Shown: one piece after another, positions 7,886 to 14,752 of the stretch
Layout of the letters: each line of letters opens with the position of its first letter
Numbering within the stretch: position 1 is the first letter of the stretch
Program-made: the position numbers and the translations under genes
Notes under the pieces: generated by a model
Databases searched by the model: none
Seen by the model: the letters and a program-made list of their open reading frames with translations, nothing else
What the model was told of the DNA's origin: nothing
From: Candidatus Woesearchaeota archaeon
Lineage (GTDB): Archaea; Nanobdellota; Nanobdellia; Woesearchaeales; JAFGLG01
Direction of reading: 5' to 3'
DNA length: 24,191 nucleotides
NCBI GenBank assembly: GCA_016928155.1
Contig: JAFGLG010000013.1
Span: 1 to 24,191 of the forward strand

Positions 7886-8392
7886 ATGGATGTCAGTGAA
7901 GCCATGCTTAAGATCAGGGATTCTGAGAAATATAAGGACTTCTGCAGGGAGCGTCCTGATGCCTATCTGGCTCATTGCTTCAGGATGCTTGATGAGGCGA
8001 ATCAGGACACCTGGCAGATAGGGTTCTTTGACAAGGGCTCAGACAAGCTCACCACTTTCTTTGTATCAGAGGACTCTGTTGAGAAGAATCAGGAAGCAGA
8101 TGCCCTCAAGAAGGATGAGGAGATAATAAAGGAACTCGACATGAAGAAGGTCCTTATCTCCTTCAATAAGGCGATAGAGCTTGGGGACAGGCTCAAGCAT
8201 GATAAGTATCCGAATGAGGAGATAATGAAGAAGATCATCATCCTCCAGCACCTCCCATCAGGCCAGGTCTATAATATGACCTATGTGACCCAGAGTTTCA
8301 GGATCCTGAATATCAAGCTTGACTCAGGGACAGGAAAGGTCAGGGAGCACAACCTTGCCTCTATCATGGACCTTGGCAAGATGGTCAAATGA
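7886..8392 (+). CDS. Small soluble protein of unknown function
   Basis: 168 residues from ATG 7886 (MDVSEAMLKIRDSEKYKDFC). The frame is open further upstream, but the TATA-like box at 7857-7864 fits a leaderless start here and would otherwise lie inside the coding region. There is no signal peptide or membrane helix, so it is probably cytoplasmic. The protein is rich in Lys, Asp and Glu. It reads as an N-terminal helix, a beta segment (WQIGFFDKGSDKLTTFFV) that loosely recalls a PepSY-like strand pair, a helical centre and a C-terminal beta part (YVTQSFRILNIKLDSG). I recognise no family with confidence. It is monocistronic, with a T11 tract 14 bases after the stop. Confidence 0.7.
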   Translation: MDVSEAMLKIRDSEKYKDFCRERPDAYLAHCFRMLDEANQDTWQIGFFDKGSDKLTTFFVSEDSVEKNQEADALKKDEEIIKELDMKKVLISFNKAIELGDRLKHDKYPNEEIMKKIIILQHLPSGQVYNMTYVTQSFRILNIKLDSGTGKVREHNLASIMDLGKMVK

Positions 8393-8406
8393 AGCATTTC
8401 ACGCAG

Positions 8407-8417
8407 TTTTTTTTTTT
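8407..8417 (+). terminator. T11 tract
   Basis: Eleven consecutive T residues begin 15 bases after the stop of the preceding gene, a typical archaeal termination signal. Confidence 0.6.
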
Positions 8418-8433
8418 GGAATAAAAACATTTA

Positions 8434-8447
8434 TATATTTAAATATA
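8434..8447. promoter_or_regulatory. 14-bp palindrome, possible operator
   Basis: TATATTTAAATATA is a perfect palindrome 78 bp upstream of the regulator start. A related half-copy, the palindrome TAAATATTTA, is at 8504-8513, between the regulator's TATA box and its ATG, where bound repressor would block transcription. Binding by the regulator is only inferred; such sequences also resemble TATA boxes. Confidence 0.3.
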
Positions 8448-8492
8448 CAAATATAAATATTGTCTTTTCCTATACAAGACCGGAAACATAAG

Positions 8493-8500
8493 ATTTATAT
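8493..8500 (+). promoter_or_regulatory. TATA-like box for the regulator gene
   Basis: ATTTATAT lies about 28 bp upstream of ATG 8525, fitting a leaderless or near-leaderless transcript that covers the regulator and the downstream 927-residue protein. Confidence 0.5.
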
Positions 8501-8524
8501 ATCTAAATATTTAAATTGACAAAT

Positions 8525-8773
8525 ATGAACACTGCTTTTTTCAGGGCATTGGCAGATGATACCAGGTTGCAGATAGTCGGATTCCTGATGTCAGGCCCGA
8601 AGAATGCCATGCAGATAACTTCTCATGTCAATAAATCCCAGCCTAATGTCTCATTGGCTCTCAAGGAACTGCACAATGCAGGGATAATCCTCTCTGAACC
8701 AAAGGGAAGGTTCAGGATCTTCAGCCTGAAAGACAAGCAGAAGATAAGAAAGATATTGGAGCTGGCCAGATGA
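8525..8773 (+). CDS. ArsR-type winged-helix regulator
   Basis: 82 residues from ATG 8525; a TTG three codons upstream is less likely given the promoter spacing. It has the compact ArsR-like winged-helix form: MNTAFFRALADDTRLQIVGF (helices 1-2), a helix-turn-helix at about residues 28-50 (MQITSHVNKSQPNVSLALKE) and a short wing (SEPKGRFRIFSL). No Cys residues occur, so the classic metal-sensing CxC box is absent and the signal is unknown; such proteins also act as plain DNA-binding switches. Its TGA overlaps the ATG of the 927-residue gene (ATGA, 8770-8773), which implies cotranscription and translational coupling. Autoregulation through the AT palindromes at 8434-8447 and 8504-8513 is plausible but unproven. 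Confidence 0.8.
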   Translation: MNTAFFRALADDTRLQIVGFLMSGPKNAMQITSHVNKSQPNVSLALKELHNAGIILSEPKGRFRIFSLKDKQKIRKILELAR

Positions 8774-11553
8774 GGAAATACAATCTTCTCTGGATGCTTG
8801 GACTCATGGCCTTGCCTGATGTAAGGGCGCAGGCCCTGAGGAATGCACTTGACGTCGTGCATCAGCAGGTCGGATTCCTCTTCATGGACCTCGATCTCGG
8901 TGACAGGGCTTACATGTTCTACATCAAGTTCTGCCTCTGGATCCTCATCTTCGCGATAATGTTCTATGCAGGAGGCTATGCTCTCAAGGATTCAGGGAGA
9001 GGGCAGAAGAACCGTGGCATAAGGGTCACTCTTGCCATTGTTATTGCTCTTATCAGTGTGATTGCGATCCCCGATTCATTGGTCAGCACTATTGTCGACG
9101 CATATGCCATAACTGCCCTCGCCCTCATACTCGGCATCCCGCTATTCGGCATATGCTATGTCGTCTTCGTATTATTGCCCAATACATGCGCTTATTTCGG
9201 CCTCAAGGCTGCTTTGATGTATATCCTGGCATGGCTTCTCGACAGGATTGCGAACAATGCGCTTGGGACTGTTTATCTGATACCTGAAAATTTCTTGTCC
9301 TGGGTCCAGGTTGCCATGTCTGCATGTATCATTATCATGATCTATTACATCATCAGGGCCATAGCATGCCTTTTTAGCCGCCGACCTGCAGAAGAGGGTG
9401 GCCCGAGGACAATCTGGGATGATATGCATGACCTTGATTACCCAGCCAGGAACAGGCAGCCTGCACAGCCCAATCAGGGTAATCAGCCGGCTCCTGCTCC
9501 AACAGGACCAGGAGGAACAGGTCCTGCACCAGGTGGAACTGGTGGAGGCGGTGCAGGAGGCCCAGGAGGAGCTGGAGGCGGAGGTGGTCCTGGTGGAGGT
9601 GGCGGAGCAGGAGGCCCAGGAGGAGGCGGAGGAGCAGGAGGCCCAGGAGGAGGCGGAGGAGCAGGAGGCCCAGGAGGAGGCGGAGGAGCAGGAGGAGCTG
9701 GAGGCGGCGCAGGTCCGATCAATGTCAATGCAACAGCAAACTCTAATGCTGTTGCTCAGGCTGCGGCGATTTCACAGGCAATGTCTCAGGCTGTCAGTCA
9801 GGCTCTGGCACAGGCTGCTGCAATGTCAAGTTCACAGGCCCAGGCAATCTCACAATCTGTTGCCCAGGCAGTTGCGCAGGCAGTGTCTCAATCAAGCGCT
9901 CAGGCGCAGGCAGCTGCAGCTGCTCAGGCGCAGGCCTTGGCTCAGGCAGTGTCTCAGTCTATCAGCAGTGCTGTTGCTCAGGCAGCAGCCCAGTCAAATG
10001 CAACTGCTCAGGCATTGGCGCAGGCCATTGCTAACTCATCTGCTGAGGCTCGAGCTCATTCAGAAGCCATTGCTCAGGCCATATCTCAGGCAATGGCACA
10101 ATCAAATGCTACTGCGCAGGCTTTGGCAGAAGCCATTGCACAGGCATTGGCAAGGAACAATGTAGACATCAATATTGAAGCGATCATCCAGGCAACAGCC
10201 CAGGCTTCTGCAAGAGCAGAAGCAAGTGCTCGGGCCACTGCAAGGGCCATTGCAAGGGCTGTTGCTAAGGCAATGGCTGAGGTTCACGTCAGGGTTGATG
10301 TCGAGGCCATAGCTGCTGCTGTTGCAAAGGCTGTTGGTGGAGGCCGTGGCGACATAAATATCAGCATCGATAATGCAGCCTATGCAGCTGCTGAATCCAT
10401 CGCTGTCGCTTTAGGAGGCGAAACAGGAGGAGGTCAGAAGACACCTGGTGCAAGGCTGGCTCATGTGGCACACATTCATGTTGAGCCGATAAAGAAATAC
10501 ACTGGTGAGGTCAGCACTGATTATCGTGGTTGGAGATATGCGATAATCCCTATTGGTTTTAGCAGAAATAAGAAAATTAAGAACACTGTTGAATTCAATA
10601 TCCAGACCCAACCAAAGGCTGCAACAGGTTGGCATTATCGATACAGGCTGTTCTTCATGTATTTTGATGGCCTGAGATTCAGGAGATTCACTCCAGAGCA
10701 GACTGAAAAATGGTATATTAAGCTGCACGGTGATCAGGTTGATGAGCATCTTGTCAATGATGTAAGAGTTGCTGTGTTCACTAGAGGTGTATTAAATCAT
10801 ATAAAGAGAGTATTTGCATCAAAAAGCAAGAAATCTCTTGTTATAGAATACAGGCCAAATAGGTTTGCTGATCTGAAAGGTAAAGTGATGGTTATGCTTT
10901 CAGCTGAGATTTTAGGGTCACTGAAAGATGGCTCGCCGAGGATTGACATGAGTTCAGGCTATTACATCCTGGATTTCAACACTGCAGACAGGAAGGCGCA
11001 TCTCGAACAGCAGCTGAGCTTCCTTCAGCGTCTATTGAATGATAATATCAGGCAGATGCGGAAGAGATTTGACATGAAGATTGACAGGATAAAGAGACTA
11101 TTGAATGACATAAATCCTGCAGATGGGTTGTTGATCGCAACACCTCGAGAGCAGATTAACAGGAATAGTCTTCAGAATGTGAGTGATATCCTGCACAGGA
11201 TGAAGAGAGATATTGACGGTCTGACAGAGATGTATACAAAATTCGCCGTCCATTATCTGGATCCTGCTGAAAGGACCAAGCTCAAGGATGAGGTTGATCA
11301 GATAAAGCAGCTTTACATCAGGCTCATGAATGAGGTATATCCGATAGCAGAGCTGACGAGGAGGCCAGAAGCAAGTCTCAATGATGCAGAAAGGGCTCTG
11401 CTGACGCCTGAGAGATGCAGAGCATTAAAAGAGCGTTCTGAAGGATTTATTCATGAGCTTGAAGAGTTTGTAGACAAGTATTTCAGACTCCTGAGGGCAG
11501 GTATAATCAGGAAGATAAAAGAAGTTGGCGAAGAGATAGATAAACTCACTTAA
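8770..11553 (+). CDS. 927-aa membrane protein with Gly-rich linker, Ala/Ser/Gln repeat, beta domain and coiled coil
   Basis: The domains in order are as follows. Residues 1-20 are hydrophobic, ending DVRAQA, like a signal peptide. About five membrane helices lie between 48 and 200. The Lys/Arg-rich loop at 73-84 and SRRPAEEGG after the last helix put both on the inside, so the large remainder is predicted cytoplasmic. Residues 225-316 are a Pro/Gln then Gly-rich linker (period AGGPGGGGG). Residues 320-555 are an Ala/Ser/Gln-rich repeat with four-residue periodicity (AQAISQSVAQAVAQAVSQ), broken by short beta-like motifs (DINIEAI, VRVDVEAI, DINISIDN). Residues 566-737 look beta-rich (YAIIPIGFSRNKKIKNTVEF). 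Residues 738-927 are Lys/Glu/Arg-rich helices, probably coiled coil. I know no family with this architecture. The repeat recalls silk or other low-complexity assembly proteins only in composition. Its stop overlaps the dUTPase stop on the other strand. Confidence 0.8.
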   Translation: MRKYNLLWMLGLMALPDVRAQALRNALDVVHQQVGFLFMDLDLGDRAYMFYIKFCLWILIFAIMFYAGGYALKDSGRGQKNRGIRVTLAIVIALISVIAIPDSLVSTIVDAYAITALALILGIPLFGICYVVFVLLPNTCAYFGLKAALMYILAWLLDRIANNALGTVYLIPENFLSWVQVAMSACIIIMIYYIIRAIACLFSRRPAEEGGPRTIWDDMHDLDYPARNRQPAQPNQGNQPAPAPTGPGGTGPAPGGTGGGGAGGPGGAGGGGGPGGGGGAGGPGGGGGAGGPGGGGGAGGPGGGGGAGGAGGGAGPINVNATANSNAVAQAAAISQAMSQAVSQALAQAAAMSSSQAQAISQSVAQAVAQAVSQSSAQAQAAAAAQAQALAQAVSQSISSAVAQAAAQSNATAQALAQAIANSSAEARAHSEAIAQAISQAMAQSNATAQALAEAIAQALARNNVDINIEAIIQATAQASARAEASARATARAIARAVAKAMAEVHVRVDVEAIAAAVAKAVGGGRGDINISIDNAAYAAAESIAVALGGETGGGQKTPGARLAHVAHIHVEPIKKYTGEVSTDYRGWRYAIIPIGFSRNKKIKNTVEFNIQTQPKAATGWHYRYRLFFMYFDGLRFRRFTPEQTEKWYIKLHGDQVDEHLVNDVRVAVFTRGVLNHIKRVFASKSKKSLVIEYRPNRFADLKGKVMVMLSAEILGSLKDGSPRIDMSSGYYILDFNTADRKAHLEQQLSFLQRLLNDNIRQMRKRFDMKIDRIKRLLNDINPADGLLIATPREQINRNSLQNVSDILHRMKRDIDGLTEMYTKFAVHYLDPAERTKLKDEVDQIKQLYIRLMNEVYPIAELTRRPEASLNDAERALLTPERCRALKERSEGFIHELEEFVDKYFRLLRAGIIRKIKEVGEEIDKLT
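9553..9714 (+). repeat. 27-bp minisatellite coding for the Gly-rich linker
   Basis: The unit GCAGGAGGCCCAGGAGGAGG plus CGGAGGA occurs as three perfect 27-bp copies at 9607-9633, 9634-9660 and 9661-9687, with degenerate copies on both sides. The unit is a multiple of three, so changes in copy number keep the frame and alter linker length by nine residues (AGGPGGGGG). Confidence 0.9.
9727..10160 (+). repeat. Ala/Ser/Gln coding repeat
   Basis: A 12-bp-periodic coding repeat (codons for A-Q-A-x or S-Q-A-x). It includes a larger duplication: the SNATAQALAQAIA segment near 9994 recurs as SNATAQALAEAIA near 10102, about 108 bp apart. Synonymous codons differ between units, so the repeat is older than the Gly minisatellite and is kept at protein level. 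Confidence 0.8.
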
Positions 11554-11972
11554 TATCCCGTGCTCCCGAAACCGCCTTCTCCGCGTGAGGTCTCGTCGAG
11601 ATCTTCTGTTTCTTCGATGTCGCACTGCACGACTGGCTGCACAAGCATCTGCGCAATCCTCATGCCTTTCTCTATCTTGAATTCTTCCTTGCCGAGATTG
11701 ATGAGAACAACTTTGACCTCGCCGCGATATCCCGAATCGATGACTCCGGCAAGCGTATGCAGGGAATGCTTTGCTGCGAGCCCGCTCCTGTCCCATATCA
11801 GTCCGACATGGTTGTTGGGTATCGCAATTTTTATCGCAGTGGGGATTATCTTCTTCTCTCCCCATTTCATAATCACTTCCTCAGAGGAGTACAAGTCCAC
11901 TGCAGCATCGTAACTGTGTGCATAACTGGGCAATGGTAAGCTCTTGTCCAATCTATTAATCCTTAATTTCAT
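11550..11972 (-). CDS. dut: dUTPase (dUTP diphosphatase)
   Basis: 140 residues, the normal length of the trimeric dUTPase family, which hydrolyses dUTP to dUMP and pyrophosphate, keeping uracil out of DNA and feeding dTMP synthesis. All five motifs are present: motif 1 DAAVDLYS (residues 22-29, Asp26), motif 2 DRSGLAAK (61-68), motif 3 GVIDSGYRGEV (76-86, with Asp79 and Tyr82), motif 4 GMRIAQMLV (103-111) and motif 5 RGEGGFGSTG (130-139). Motif 1 has Ala where Gly is usual and motif 2 starts with Asp; neither removes a key catalytic residue. A TATA-like box 25-34 bp upstream fits a leaderless start at ATG 11972. The stop codon overlaps the stop of the 927-residue gene inside TTAA. Confidence 0.93.
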   Translation of the reverse strand: MKLRINRLDKSLPLPSYAHSYDAAVDLYSSEEVIMKWGEKKIIPTAIKIAIPNNHVGLIWDRSGLAAKHSLHTLAGVIDSGYRGEVKVVLINLGKEEFKIEKGMRIAQMLVQPVVQCDIEETEDLDETSRGEGGFGSTGY

Positions 11973-11996
11973 GGAATTCAGGTCCGGGAAAAATTA

Positions 11997-12006
11997 TATT
12001 TAAATT
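11997..12006 (-). promoter_or_regulatory. TATA-like box for dut
   Basis: On the minus strand ATTTAAATAT lies 25-34 bp upstream of ATG 11972, the expected spacing for a leaderless archaeal transcript. Confidence 0.5.
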
Positions 12007-12096
12007 AGATTCTTCTTGAGAATATATTTTCCCTTTACAGCTACTTTAAATAACAAACTCCATAATATCATTTTATTCGAAAAAGAGCGGGTGATA

Positions 12097-12201
12097 ATGA
12101 TACAGAAGAACGCAATAAGCTATGATGCACAGCGTAACACAGCAAAACTGACTTCTTTTTTTGAGCAGGAGCCTGATGAGGATTGCAACTGCCAAGGGTA
12201 A
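12097..12201 (+). CDS. 34-aa small protein of unknown function
   Basis: The frame MIQKNAISYDAQRNTAKLTS... ends in a short acidic Cys tail (EQEPDEDCNCQG). ATG 12097 is preceded closely by CGGGTGAT, a Shine-Dalgarno-like site, and a TATA-like box (CTTTAAATAA, 12044-12053) lies upstream at a distance that gives a leader of about 20 nt. The frame is open further upstream, but that part is AT-rich and holds the promoter. There is no membrane helix. The CNC pair near the end could bind metal or form a disulfide, which is speculation. Confidence is moderate because of its length. Confidence 0.5.
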   Translation: MIQKNAISYDAQRNTAKLTSFFEQEPDEDCNCQG

Positions 12202-12251
12202 AGGATAAGTTTTATTAATCCCTTTCTTTTTTATTTGCCTTGAGGTGTTAG

Positions 12252-12632
12252 ATGAAGATAGGCATTGATGAGATTGATGCCATGATGGGCATCGTTGCAG
12301 GCATTGTCCTTCTTTGTGTGATGAAGGATTTCTTCCTGAACAGCACAACCTTGCTTCTGATCGTGGCTTGGATCTTTCTTGTCCTTGCTGTCCTTGACAT
12401 CCCTTACATATTCATCGATCCTATCGGTTTCAACCTTAAGATCCTCGCCTGGATACATTCTGTCATTGATGTTGTGCTGGCCTTCTCAATAATATCTCAT
12501 CTGATGGAGCTCAAGATCCAGTATTTCACCATTCTTGGGGCATATATCTTTGAGCCAGGTGTAGGCATGATTGCAGCCATCTTCCTTATTGTGGGCAATG
12601 CCATATGGATCGGTATGTATCCTTTTATCTGA
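12252..12632 (+). CDS. Small integral membrane protein
   Basis: 126 residues, nearly all hydrophobic, with about four membrane helices: about residues 12-30 (GIVAGIVLLCVM), 33-55 (TLLLIVAWIFLVLAVLDIPY), 64-83 (LAWIHSVIDVVLAFSII) and 100-124 (GMIAAIFLIVGNAIWIGM). ATG 12252 has a good GAGGTG site four bases upstream. No charged residues of a transporter or enzyme stand out and I recognise no family. The preceding stretch 12202-12241 is T-rich and may both end the small upstream gene and hold the promoter (GTTTTATTAATC). Confidence 0.75.
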   Translation: MKIGIDEIDAMMGIVAGIVLLCVMKDFFLNSTTLLLIVAWIFLVLAVLDIPYIFIDPIGFNLKILAWIHSVIDVVLAFSIISHLMELKIQYFTILGAYIFEPGVGMIAAIFLIVGNAIWIGMYPFI

Positions 12633-12643
12633 TCCACACAACC

Positions 12644-12651
12644 TTTTTAAA
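12644..12651 (+). promoter_or_regulatory. TATA-like box for nmd3
   Basis: TTTTTAAA lies about 26 bp upstream of ATG 12674, just after the stop of the membrane-protein gene, and indicates a leaderless start. Confidence 0.5.
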
Positions 12652-12673
12652 CCTCTTTCATACCTTTTGCTCC

Positions 12674-13561
12674 ATGGCATTCTGCCCTAAATGCGGGAAG
12701 AAGGATATCAAGGGTGTCTTCTGCAAGGATTGCACCAATGATGAGATAGGCTATAAGCAGATCTCTGTAAAGCAGTGTCCGGAGTGCAATAAGATCCACC
12801 ATAAGGGCCTCTGGAGGAAGCAAGCCCTGGAGCATCATGTGGCTGAGAAGCTCAGGAAGCAGTTCAACTACAGGACATTGAGGATCAGCGAGACAAAGGA
12901 TGGGATTGAGCTGGTTGTTGATGATAAGTACTTCCTGCCTGCAGGATATGTCAATGAGATATGCCCTGAATGCTCAAGGCTGAAATCCAGGTATTTTGAA
13001 GCCATCCTTCAGCTGCGCAATGAGAGCATAGAAGCCCTGGATTTTGTGAGGACTTTCCTCAAGAAGTCCGGGAAGGCCAATATCAGCAAGGAAGTCAGGG
13101 TCAGGAATGGCTATGATTTCTATATCACATCAAATAATGCAGCCAAAGGGCTTGCAAAGGCCCTGAACGCGAATTTCGGCGGTTTCCTGAAGGAGAACTA
13201 TCATCTTCATACACGGGACAGGCAGACCAGCAAGGATGTCTACCGAAGCCACATCCTTTTCAGGATGCTCTCTTTCAGGAAGGGTGATGTCATCATTGTC
13301 GGCAGGAATCCTGTGCTTGTCAGGTCGACTGGAGAGAAGATCACAGGATTTGACCTGAAGAGATCCAAGAATGTCTCTTTTGAACCCAAGGATTATGAAA
13401 TGCTTGACATCATCAAAACCAGTGTAACCAAGGTGAAGCCGGTCATCGAAATCCTTGACCCTGAATCGTATGATAGCGTACCGACAGAGAACTCCGGGGA
13501 TGTCAGGGCAGGTGAGAAGGTCAAGGCAGTTAAGCATGATGGGAAGTTCTATCTCCTGTGA
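12674..13561 (+). CDS. nmd3: Archaeal NMD3-family protein
   Basis: 295 residues from ATG 12674; the frame is open upstream, but the promoter spacing and the family's usual start (MAFCPKCGK) fix this ATG. NMD3 in eukaryotes is the export adapter of the large ribosomal subunit; archaeal members are thought to act in late 50S assembly. The N-terminal zinc-binding Cys pairs are present (CPKC 4/7, CKDC 17/20, CPEC 35/38, CPEC 97/100). These are followed by the family's YFEAILQLR segment (107-115) and the G-x-DFY ... NFGGFLKENYHL region with a DVYRSHILFRM block. The C-terminal part is an OB-like beta region (GDVIIVGRNPVLV). The length is near that of other archaeal members, which lack the eukaryotic export-signal tail. 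The stop overlaps the convergent gene by 13 bp. Confidence 0.88.
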   Translation: MAFCPKCGKKDIKGVFCKDCTNDEIGYKQISVKQCPECNKIHHKGLWRKQALEHHVAEKLRKQFNYRTLRISETKDGIELVVDDKYFLPAGYVNEICPECSRLKSRYFEAILQLRNESIEALDFVRTFLKKSGKANISKEVRVRNGYDFYITSNNAAKGLAKALNANFGGFLKENYHLHTRDRQTSKDVYRSHILFRMLSFRKGDVIIVGRNPVLVRSTGEKITGFDLKRSKNVSFEPKDYEMLDIIKTSVTKVKPVIEILDPESYDSVPTENSGDVRAGEKVKAVKHDGKFYLL

Positions 13562-14688
13562 CTCCGGTGCAGGTCTATGATGTTCTGCAGGAGCTGTGAT
13601 GTGTTCTTTTTCTTCTCGAGCTGTTTCCTGTCGGCAAATGCATAATGCCCTGTCCGTATGATGTCGAGCCCCTGCGAATCCAGCTGCAGGAATGGTATGT
13701 GCTTGTTGGGCCCCTTCATATATACTATCAGGCTTATCTTCTTCCTCAGCTCATCGATGGTTTTCTGGCTTGTTATTGACACATCTTCGACGAAAAGCAT
13801 GTCATCCTTGTTTATCCTGATTGCCTTTGCCTTTCTCTCGTATTCCTTGCTTCCGAGGTTTCTCATTATTTTCAGGGGTATGAGTTCACTGTCTGAAATG
13901 AGCCTGGAAAGATCTCTTGTCTCCTCCTTGGCAGCTTCTTTCTCTTTCTCCTTTTCGTCGATGATTTGCGAGAGCTTCTTTATCTGGTCTTCCTTCAGCA
14001 TCTCTGATTTTGATTTGTCCCTTTTTGTGAAGTACCTGTCCTCCAGCCTTGATTTCTCTTTTGTTATGTCAGATATCTCCTGCCTCAGCCTCTGGTTCTC
14101 TGTCCTGAGGACCCTGTTCTGCTGGATGAGCGCCCGCATCTCCTCACGCAGTCTTGTTGTCCTCACATCAGCATCTTCCCTCGCTATCTTTATGTTCGGC
14201 TTCTCCTCCTTTGCCGGCTCCAGAGACCTGACAGCTGCATCGATGTTCATGTGGTCGTTCTTGATCATCAGCTCCTTGACATCCTCAGATATCTCTTCCC
14301 TGCCTCGTTTTCTCAGCTCGTGGTCAACCTTGTCGAACAGCGGCTTGAACTGGTTGTGCGCGAACATTGCGCTTGCCAGTGCATCCCTCTGGTGATCGTC
14401 AGAATATCTCATGCCCTTGACCAGCTCCTTCTTGTCTGAAATCTTCAGGTCCTCTCGGGGCCAGACAAGACCTGCTCCCAGGCTTGCTCCTGCCTTGTGC
14501 ACAAAGCTCGGCAGGTTCTTCTTGTCTGTCCCTATGAGTATGACTTTTCCTTTCTCAGTGAACGCTTTCAGCAGCTCTTTGAGGTCATATTTCTTGGATG
14601 AATCGATGTCGACAGGCTTGCCGTCCAGGCCGAGCAGCGCATACCCTGTTGTTGTGCCGGGATCTATCCCTGCAATGAGTCTTTTCAT
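13549..14688 (-). CDS. DUF460/COG2433 RNase H-like coiled-coil protein
   Basis: 379 residues. The N-terminal domain (about 1-115) has the RuvC/YqgF-type RNase H-like fold: GIDPGTTTGYALL with Asp9, ILIGTDKKNLP with Asp55, and the C-terminal acidic motif DDHQRDALASAMFA (97-110, with Asp98, His99 and Asp102). A linker is followed by a long coiled coil (about 175-270) and a C-terminal domain (about 270-379). This is the archaeal COG2433 family, predicted to be a nuclease or nucleic-acid-binding protein; activity is not established. As I recall, many members carry more sequence before this domain, so this is a short form. A TATA-like box at 14709-14722 supports a leaderless ATG at 14688. It is divergent from rtcA across a structured intergenic element. 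Confidence 0.85.
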   Translation of the reverse strand: MKRLIAGIDPGTTTGYALLGLDGKPVDIDSSKKYDLKELLKAFTEKGKVILIGTDKKNLPSFVHKAGASLGAGLVWPREDLKISDKKELVKGMRYSDDHQRDALASAMFAHNQFKPLFDKVDHELRKRGREEISEDVKELMIKNDHMNIDAAVRSLEPAKEEKPNIKIAREDADVRTTRLREEMRALIQQNRVLRTENQRLRQEISDITKEKSRLEDRYFTKRDKSKSEMLKEDQIKKLSQIIDEKEKEKEAAKEETRDLSRLISDSELIPLKIMRNLGSKEYERKAKAIRINKDDMLFVEDVSITSQKTIDELRKKISLIVYMKGPNKHIPFLQLDSQGLDIIRTGHYAFADRKQLEKKKNTSQLLQNIIDLHRSHRR

Positions 14689-14708
14689 GGATGTTAGTGA
14701 TCTCGCAG

Positions 14709-14722
14709 CATATTTATATTTT
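14709..14722 (-). promoter_or_regulatory. TATA-like box for the DUF460 gene
   Basis: On the minus strand AAAATATAAATATG is centred about 28 bp upstream of ATG 14688. Confidence 0.45.
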
Positions 14723-14752
14723 TGGTGTTAAGCGCTTTATCCCTCGCCTCTT

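Noticed and set aside
9483-9728. Minus-strand frame coding for Pro/Ala-rich, collagen-like sequence
   Set aside because: It is the reverse complement of the Gly-rich linker; no start signals, and the plus-strand gene is clearly coding through it.
9398-10165. Long plus-strand frame inside the 927-residue gene (255 codons, Glu/Gln/Leu-rich)
   Set aside because: A frame-shifted shadow kept open by the 12- and 27-bp repeats; no promoter or ribosome-binding site, and the main frame continues with sensible domains on both sides.
13658-14395. 245-codon plus-strand frame opposite the DUF460 gene
   Set aside because: Antisense shadow of the coiled-coil part; Ser/Phe/Leu-rich, with no start signals.
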